Assembly (NCBI GenBank): GCA_947471985.1
Contig: CANIZL010000064.1
Coordinates: 1-37,905 of the forward strand
Source: Verrucomicrobiota bacterium
GTDB lineage: Bacteria > Verrucomicrobiota > Verrucomicrobiia > Limisphaerales > UBA9464
DNA length: 37,905 bases
Reading direction: 5' to 3'
The position numbers and the translations under genes were made by a program. Below are positions 33,171 through 37,905 of the stretch, in pieces. Under the pieces are notes generated by a model, which saw nothing but the letters and a program-made list of their open reading frames with translations, was not told where the DNA came from and made no database searches. Position 1 is the first letter of the stretch; every line of letters begins with the position of its first letter.

Positions 33171-33510
33171 ACCCCGGACATAGCTGGGGTGATCGCCCAG
33201 GTCGAAGAAAAAGGCCCCAATAGGACGAACCGATCAGCATCGCCGGGACGGGGAAGCTTTGGTCGCAGCGACGGCCCCATTTCACGGGCGGCACGAGCGT
33301 GGCCCCGTTACGTCCCGCCGTGGATACCAGCGCCACAAACCCTAAGCCGGCGTGCGAAACGGCTAGTCCGCGTCCCACGTCTTCAACGCTAAAATGCCCG
33401 GCGGGTGGCTGCGATTGAACCTCGGTGGCGCTGTTACGGCTCAACTGCAAAAAAACCTCGAGACCGAGCGCGGAAATATCAGTCCCGAGGCCTATTCCAA
33501 ACAAGAAAGC
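33171..33510. other. Gap with no convincing gene
   Basis: A minus-strand open frame of 122 codons (33136-33504) covers most of it and overlaps the release-factor gene. Its codon composition and lack of any domain do not convince me. The stretch separates the stress island from the redoxin/release factor pair and may hold their promoter. Confidence 0.5.
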
Positions 33511-34023
33511 CTATTGAGTCTCCCAATTGGATACCTGCTCCACCCGTTGCCACGCATCCCGCGTGGCGCTTTTAGCTTTATCCCAGCTCAGAGTCTCGCT
33601 GCCTTTGGACCTTTGGTAATCGCTTCCACGGTCGGCTTCAACCTCCTCGAACGTCCGCCCGGGATATCGGATGCGCCCGACATGTCCAGTGCGGTAGGCC
33701 GACTGGTAAGTGACGTAAGGTGCGTCGCGATCCACATACATTTGCTTCGCGTAGTTCGCCTTCCAGTAGGCATCCTCGGCCGTTGGATCGACTTTCTCGG
33801 CCACCACCCTACCCCCCAGACCACCCGCTACGCCGCCGGCGACCAATCCAAGGACGACACCTATTGGTCCACCAATGGCACCAAGGGCGGCTCCGGCAAT
33901 CGCACCGCCGGTCGCTCCCACCCCTGCCCCTACCGGATGCGCGCCCGGCGCACCGGTAATGGGATCCCTATTGGCGTCGTTTCCCCTCTGCGGACCTGAT
34001 CGCGCCTTAACTGTGCGATTCAT
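33511..34023 (-). CDS. Glycine-zipper protein
   Basis: A 170-aa protein with a charged, Pro/Gly-rich N-terminus, then a long glycine zipper (GAGVGATGGAIAGAALGAIG, VLGLVAGGVAGGLGG; residues ~32-72) that could span or associate with a membrane. The soluble C-terminal half is rich in Tyr, Trp and acidic residues (YWKANYAKQMYVDRDAPYV). There is no conventional signal peptide. It is the last gene of a same-strand group of stress-type genes; function unknown. Confidence 0.72.
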   Translation of the reverse strand: MNRTVKARSGPQRGNDANRDPITGAPGAHPVGAGVGATGGAIAGAALGAIGGPIGVVLGLVAGGVAGGLGGRVVAEKVDPTAEDAYWKANYAKQMYVDRDAPYVTYQSAYRTGHVGRIRYPGRTFEEVEADRGSDYQRSKGSETLSWDKAKSATRDAWQRVEQVSNWETQ

Positions 34024-34129
34024 GTCAGTCTTGACTCATTTATAAGCTTTGTGGTTGGTGTGACAAAGCCTTCGTAGAAGTCCATACTGGATGGCAAACG
34101 CCATCCCACAACAGACCAATCGCATTCGG

Positions 34130-34255
34130 CTACTTGCGCAACATTTTAGCGATCAAATAAATCACGAAAGCTCCGAGAAGCCCGCCTCCTCCAAGAAGAT
34201 AAATCAGGGAATAGCCGGCGGCAGCCATCAAGGATGGGATTATTAACGCAATCAT
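34130..34255 (-). CDS. 41-aa hydrophobic small protein
   Basis: A short frame from ATG to TAG encodes 41 residues: an N-terminal helix (ALIIPSLMAAAGYSLIYLL), a GGGG turn, a second hydrophobic run (LLGAFVIYLIAKML) and a basic end RK. The pattern fits a small membrane protein with positive charge at the cytoplasmic end. It lies in a ~300-nt gap between the YciE-like and glycine-zipper genes and reads in their direction. The AT-rich leader ends AAATATATG, identical to that of the gene at 35606. No family is recognised. Confidence 0.6.
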   Translation of the reverse strand: MIALIIPSLMAAAGYSLIYLLGGGGLLGAFVIYLIAKMLRK

Positions 34256-34285
34256 ATATTTATAATTTAGAATGAGAGTTATGGC

Positions 34286-34313
34286 CCTGCAACCGCCTCG
34301 CGGTGGTTGCAGG
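34286..34313. repeat. Hairpin between yciE-like and small-protein genes
   Basis: CCTGCAACC and GGTTGCAGG form a perfect 9-bp stem around a 10-nt loop. There is no T-tract on the minus strand afterwards, so it may be a processing or stability element rather than a terminator. Confidence 0.5.
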
Positions 34314-34324
34314 AGCCGTTGAAT

Positions 34325-34936
34325 TTATCGCGCCATTGCGGTCGCGCGGCCAGGTCTAGCGGCAATCCGTGGGGCGGCAATCCGTGGGGCGGGAAGGCGT
34401 GGGCGCACGGCGGTTTTGCGCAACGACTTGCCGGAATCGCCTTCGCTCGCGCCGTCCAACGCCTCGTCGTTGCTGCTGGCGCGGGCCACCTTCGTTAGCG
34501 ACTCGTTGGCGTTCTTCTCCTCGTCGAGGATCTCCTCCAGTAGGGCGGCGGCATCCCTGTTTCCCAATAGTCCAGCCCACTCGTGGAGGCAGCCGTAGGT
34601 GGCCATTTCGTAATGCTCTACCTTCTGCGCAGCGGAGATAAGCGCGGCATTGATGGCCGGTGACCCCTTGAAATCAGCCGCAATTTCCTCGCCTTCCTTC
34701 AATAGCCCGACGGTGGCTTCACAGGTCTTGCCTTTGGCCTTCGCATCGAACGACTGAAATACCTCCTCCAATTTCATTACGTGGCCCTCGGTTTCCCTCA
34801 GGTGGAACAGGAACGCGTCCTTCAGGTTCGGGCAGGTGGCGGCTTTGGCCATTTTCGGCAACGCTTTTAGGATTCGACGCTCTGCGTCGTAGATATCCGC
34901 GAGTTCGTCCAGAAACAGGTCTTTCAGTGTTTTCAT
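34325..34936 (-). CDS. YciE/YciF-type ferritin-like protein (DUF892)
   Basis: A 203-aa protein whose first ~155 residues match the DUF892 ferritin-like fold: MKTLKDLFLDELADIYDAER, HLRETEGHVMKLEEVFQSF, VEHYEMATYGCLHEWA and LLEEILDEEKNANESL. These four helices place Glu, Asp and His residues for a di-iron site, as in E. coli YciF, which is induced by osmotic or other stress; the chemistry is unresolved. The C-terminal ~45 residues are a Pro/Arg/Ala-rich tail with a duplicated PRIAA unit. The ATG at 34936 is chosen because the family starts with this residue. Confidence 0.93.
   Translation of the reverse strand: MKTLKDLFLDELADIYDAERRILKALPKMAKAATCPNLKDAFLFHLRETEGHVMKLEEVFQSFDAKAKGKTCEATVGLLKEGEEIAADFKGSPAINAALISAAQKVEHYEMATYGCLHEWAGLLGNRDAAALLEEILDEEKNANESLTKVARASSNDEALDGASEGDSGKSLRKTAVRPRLPAPRIAAPRIAARPGRATAMAR
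34361..34390. repeat. 15-bp perfect tandem duplication in yciE-like tail
   Basis: GGCAATCCGTGGGGC is present twice without a gap. It is in frame and encodes the repeated PRIAA in the Arg/Pro/Ala C-terminal tail of the ferritin-like protein. It looks like a recent slippage event. Confidence 0.85.
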
Positions 34937-35018
34937 TCGGTTAGCTTGATCGTTGATGGTTGCAGTCAAAGTAACCCCGACGGCCGATCCGTATCAGCCG
35001 CAGGGGTTCGTTGGGCCA

Positions 35019-35606
35019 TCAGGGCCGGGTACTGGGATAGACCGCCTCGGAACGACGAGGCACATAGGCGTTCTCCTTGGGATTCTTGGGAGTGGACGCC
35101 TCACCCGTGGTGCAAATATCCTCCGCTCCGGCCTTGGTGAAAATATCCTTGGCCCGGGTGATCTCCGCCGAATTCTCCGTGTGGACCGAGATGAGTATGT
35201 TGCCGGCCTTCACCTTGCCTTCGTAGCGCTTGGCCTCGATTTCGGGGATGCCCAGACCAATCAGCCCGCCGGCAATACCCCCAACGGTGGCGCCAATCGC
35301 AGCACCGCTCAACGCGGCGATGATCGGTCCGGCGGCGATAAAGGGTCCGACGCCAGGAATCGCGAGGGCGCCAATACCGGCGATCCAACCCAACGCTCCC
35401 CCGACCACCCCGCCCGTGCCGGCACCGGCCACGGCGCCTTCCGGAGCCTTCGTGTTCTTTTCGTGGGCGAAATCGCGGGTCGTTCCCTTGTCGGGAAACA
35501 GCACCGAGATGTCGTTATTGGAGAAGCTCGCCGATTTGAGTTCGGTGACCAGGCGATCGGCCTGCTCCCGCGAGGTGGCGATGCAGAATACAGATTTCTT
35601 TGACAT
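35019..35606 (-). CDS. General stress/low-temperature-induced-like glycine-zipper protein
   Basis: A 195-aa protein with a small alpha/beta N-terminal domain (SVFCIATSREQADRLVTELK, then NDISVLFPD), a central glycine-zipper membrane-like segment (residues ~60-115, GAVAGAGTGGVVGGALGWIA, then IIAALSGAAIGATVGGIAGG), and a C-terminal alpha/beta part (GNILISVHTEN). This order matches bacterial general-stress and low-temperature-induced proteins. The biochemical role is unknown; association with the envelope is likely. Its leader shares AAATATATG with the small gene at 34255. It is 45 nt downstream of the PRC/BON gene, in one direction. Confidence 0.78.
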   Translation of the reverse strand: MSKKSVFCIATSREQADRLVTELKSASFSNNDISVLFPDKGTTRDFAHEKNTKAPEGAVAGAGTGGVVGGALGWIAGIGALAIPGVGPFIAAGPIIAALSGAAIGATVGGIAGGLIGLGIPEIEAKRYEGKVKAGNILISVHTENSAEITRAKDIFTKAGAEDICTTGEASTPKNPKENAYVPRRSEAVYPSTRP

Positions 35607-35651
35607 ATATTTTAATTTTTAGAGCTTGAATTTTATCGGGTGGAAAATGGG

Positions 35652-36959
35652 TTAATTGTTGCTGCTTGTGGCATTGGCGGGTTTAACCTCCAACTGGTTA
35701 TCCACATTCTCGGATCGGGCAATCCGCTCCGCGATTTCAGCAATGCGAGCCTTCTCCTCGCCTGTATTGACCGGCCCGCGCAGGGTAACCCGGCCATTAA
35801 GTGTGATGATCTTCACGTTTTGGGCGTTGATGGACATGTTTTTCTCCGCCATGACCCCTTTGCGGATTCGCGCCGTGGTGTCGACATCGGCCTTGCTGTT
35901 GCCCTGATCGAGCGGCGTTAGTGCTTGGCCATCCCGATCGCGAACATTGCGCCCGGTGTTGTCTATCTCCGTGGTGAAGTAGGGCTCAACCCGGTAGGCG
36001 CGATAGACGGTTCCGGAATAACTGGGCTGAGCGAAATCAGGCCATTGATCCGACTTGAAGTGAGGGGCGTTCGCCAACATTTCTTTAGTGGTGTCCAGTT
36101 GGAGAGCACTCCGATCCGTCGTGAATTGGAGGGCGGAAGGCGGAACGGCGCTCAGTTCATTGCCCATTCCCAGGAATCCACCCGAGGCGACGATGATCGC
36201 GATTACCCGGCCCGACGGCAGATCCACCAGGAGATTCTCCACTTTCCCGAGCTTTTCATCGTGGAGATTTTGAACCGGAGTGCCGATGAGTTTGCTGGCC
36301 TTTTGAACCTGGGTCAGGCGGGATGCAGGAATCATAAACCGACTGTCCCGGGACAGGTCGTCCCGGTTCAACGCACCCTCCTCCTTCGGAACTGAGCCGG
36401 GAGCGGCGGAAGGTTCCCGGTTCCGACGCTGGTCCGCACGGGCCTCTCCCTGCTGCACAAATCGGTAGGCGGGTTCCTCACCGTAGTGCCGATAGACCTC
36501 GGAAAGGTGATCGGCGTCGGAGTAACCCGCCCAATTGGACATCTCGAATTTGGGCGCGGCCTTCAGTTTCGCCTTATCCGCATTAAGGTGGAGGACCTTC
36601 TTTTCGACGTCGTGATGCAGGGCGCCCGGGGGTACCGCCGACAACGTATCGCCAATTCCGATAAAACCACCGGTCGAGAGGATCACTTGGACAATGCGCC
36701 CGGACTCAACGTCCACCGCGAGGTCCTCGACCTTGCCGAGCTTGTCGCCCTGGTAGTTCTTAACAGTCATCCCGATGATGTCGCTGGCTTTTGCCGCGTC
36801 GTTGAGGTGGTTCATCCGTCGCGCAGCGGCCGGGCGATCATCGGTGCGGCCCGGTCGAACGGGCTCGGGATTGGGATTGGCGGTGTCCTTGCACAGCGCC
36901 GAGAGCGCCATAAGCGAGGTGGTAGAGGCGGTGACGAGGATTTGGAACTGTCGTTTCAT
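35652..36959 (-). CDS. Double PRC-barrel and BON-domain protein
   Basis: A 435-aa secreted-looking protein with a signal peptide (RQFQILVTASTTSLMALSALC). It holds two PRC-barrel domains, the first around residues 57-130 (ASDIIGMTVKNYQGDKLGKV) and the second around 215-290 (ASKLIGTPVQNLHDEKLGKV); each continues to a similar GFxGxGxxLSAVPP stretch, indicating an internal duplication. A C-terminal BON domain (residues ~360-430, SINAQNVKIITLNGRVTLRG) completes it. PRC barrels bind partners or RNA and BON domains bind phospholipid or membrane surfaces, so an envelope-stability role under stress is plausible. It heads a stress-gene group on this strand. Confidence 0.9.
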   Translation of the reverse strand: MKRQFQILVTASTTSLMALSALCKDTANPNPEPVRPGRTDDRPAAARRMNHLNDAAKASDIIGMTVKNYQGDKLGKVEDLAVDVESGRIVQVILSTGGFIGIGDTLSAVPPGALHHDVEKKVLHLNADKAKLKAAPKFEMSNWAGYSDADHLSEVYRHYGEEPAYRFVQQGEARADQRRNREPSAAPGSVPKEEGALNRDDLSRDSRFMIPASRLTQVQKASKLIGTPVQNLHDEKLGKVENLLVDLPSGRVIAIIVASGGFLGMGNELSAVPPSALQFTTDRSALQLDTTKEMLANAPHFKSDQWPDFAQPSYSGTVYRAYRVEPYFTTEIDNTGRNVRDRDGQALTPLDQGNSKADVDTTARIRKGVMAEKNMSINAQNVKIITLNGRVTLRGPVNTGEEKARIAEIAERIARSENVDNQLEVKPANATSSNN

Positions 36960-37528
36960 AGATTGATTTTCGATGGAGTTAGATTGATTAAATAGAATGT
37001 ATCTGCGGTCGTGGGTTGATCTCCTATTCGAGAGCCGTCCCGACGCCGATCCGCACTAAAATGTCATTACCGTTAGCCGCGGCTGTTTACAGCATTTGAT
37101 CCCGATTTTGCCGAGCTTGGCGGCAACGCCACCCCATCCGGCCATGCTCTTTGCTGTACCAGATGCAGAATTGGTATCACCCGCTCACTCTGGCGATCAG
37201 GCGCAAGCGGGCCATGGGGTGTAACCCGACCGGGAGCGCGTTGGCGCCCAGGATTGACCGGAAGAATCAACCCGGAAGCGGGCACCGTGGTCGTGACGGG
37301 ATCCAATGTCGTTTCCAATATCTCGTGCCACTTTCACGGGGACTGTCCCAACGCCCGAACGGGAGACACATCCACATGGAGAAGGGCGGGGCCTGGTTAA
37401 TAGCTGGGCGAGCGCCCTGCTCTGGCCATTTTCCTTTGTCCTGCTGCACTTGGGCCAACGTTAATGACCTTGTATATTATTGCTTCGCAGACGTGCGGTA
37501 CTCGATGAATACCTTGAGTCGGGAAGCC
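36960..37528. other. Non-coding stretch with a direct repeat at its left end
   Basis: No convincing gene is seen. Two identical AGATTGATT motifs lie at 36960-36968 and 36981-36989, immediately upstream of the PRC/BON start and 21 bp apart (two DNA turns). Open frames in the middle (plus 37151-37537, minus 37073-37318) show no domain. This looks like the promoter region followed by decayed DNA beside an insertion-sequence remnant. Confidence 0.5.
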
Positions 37529-37792
37529 TCAAAATGAATTCCTGTGGGCGCCCGGGACAGGATCCGGGATTTCAAACTGGAGGTGTGAAGAGACGAGGTA
37601 GAACATGGCGCGGAAGTATTCGACGGTCCGGAAGCCACCGGACTTCCGTTGGACGGTTTGAATGATTCCGTTGAGCGCTTCCGCCGCGCCGTTGGTTACG
37701 CGGGTTTTCAGATATTCCAGGATTCCGTCCCAGCGATCGCGAATCGTCTTGCAAGCCTCAGACCACCTGATCTCATGGAATGAGTGTGGCAC
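37529..37792 (-). pseudogene. ISL3-family transposase 3' remnant
   Basis: The C-terminal ~60 residues of an ISL3-type (IS204/IS1001/IS1096/IS1165) DDE transposase are recognisable: WDGILEYLKTRVTNGAAEAL followed by NGIIQTVQRKSGGFRT and the final FRAMFYLVSSHL. Family members are ~400 aa, so the first four fifths, including the catalytic Asp residues, are missing. The in-frame sequence before it is closed by a TGA near 37807, and another frame carries a different protein tail there, so the fragment is an insertion debris rather than an active element. Confidence 0.8.
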
Positions 37793-37905
37793 CGACGGGT
37801 TGGTAGATCAGGCGGAGGTTGGTGCCGGGATAGACAGTTTCGGTGGCGGTGAGTTCTTCGCAAAGGTGCTGGAGCACGGCGTCATGGCTGTGGCTGACCA
37901 GTCGG
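37773..37905 (-). CDS. Unidentified protein C-terminus, cut by window edge
   Basis: A reading frame enters from the right edge and ends at TGA at 37773. The visible ~43 residues contain VSHSHDAVLQHLCEELTATE and YPGTNLRLIYQPVG. It reads as genuine coding sequence, and the tail resembles transposase-type endings, but I cannot name the family. It runs in a different frame from the ISL3 remnant, which it touches, so two elements or genes appear joined here. Confidence 0.5.
   Translation of the reverse strand, partial: RLVSHSHDAVLQHLCEELTATETVYPGTNLRLIYQPVGATLIP

Noticed and set aside
33136-33504. 122-codon minus-strand frame upstream of the release-factor-like gene
   Set aside because: There is no domain, the codon pattern is ordinary, and it overlaps the start of the GGQ gene.
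37073-37537. Open frames in the right-hand non-coding stretch
   Set aside because: Neither strand gives a domain, start context or composition like the genuine genes; decayed DNA is more likely.
1-37905. CRISPR array, rRNA genes or prophage
   Set aside because: No regularly spaced repeats, rRNA-like sequence or phage structural genes were seen.

Overview
The window is GC-rich, gene-dense chromosomal DNA that most resembles a Verrucomicrobiota genome, probably of the Limisphaerales/Pedosphaera type. The evidence is a PEP-CTERM surface protein, a type IV prepilin-like protein with the C-terminal H-X9-DG motif, mostly Shine-Dalgarno-poor starts, and a general chemoheterotroph gene set. The taxonomic assignment is inference. 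No phage, CRISPR array or rRNA was seen. One tRNA and one insertion-sequence remnant, at the right edge, are present.

Layout. 0.2-3.6 kb: an OGG1-type DNA glycosylase overlapping a fused PAP2 phosphatase/GT39-type glycosyltransferase (minus strand), with a possible 46-codon ORF at the left edge. 3.7-6.2 kb: tRNA-Val(CAC), a long-chain polyprenyl diphosphate synthase, an ECF sigma factor and a membrane protein that may be its partner. 6.4-8.9 kb: a CvpA-family membrane protein and a Nudix-GNAT fusion. 8.9-12.3 kb: an M16 protease pair, one subunit with the zinc motif and one without. 12.4-15.1 kb: two membrane proteins and a divergent DUF1684 lipoprotein around a perfect inverted repeat. 15.2-18.3 kb: a prepilin-like protein, a PBP4-type D-Ala-D-Ala carboxypeptidase and a TPR protein.

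18.3-21.5 kb looks like an aromatic/quinone-handling module: an intradiol dioxygenase and a LysR regulator on the minus strand, and divergent pirin and WrbA genes. 21.5-22.7 kb holds a DCC thiol-oxidoreductase-like gene coupled to a DUF2071 gene. 22.8-25.7 kb is a compact three-gene operon of type III polyketide synthase, SAM methyltransferase and FAD-dependent oxidoreductase, the best candidate for an uncharacterised biosynthetic pathway (probably a phenolic lipid or pyrone). A PEP-CTERM protein follows.

26.8-32.0 kb is a heavy-metal RND efflux locus (CzcA-type pump, TolC-type channel, small His-containing membrane protein) without a periplasmic adaptor gene in view. 32.0-33.2 kb has a redoxin-like lipoprotein and a GGQ release-factor-like protein. 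33.5-37.0 kb is a minus-strand envelope/stress island: a PRC-barrel/BON protein, two glycine-zipper proteins, a YciE-type ferritin-like protein and a 41-residue hydrophobic protein. The last ~0.9 kb is largely non-coding and ends in an ISL3-type transposase remnant.
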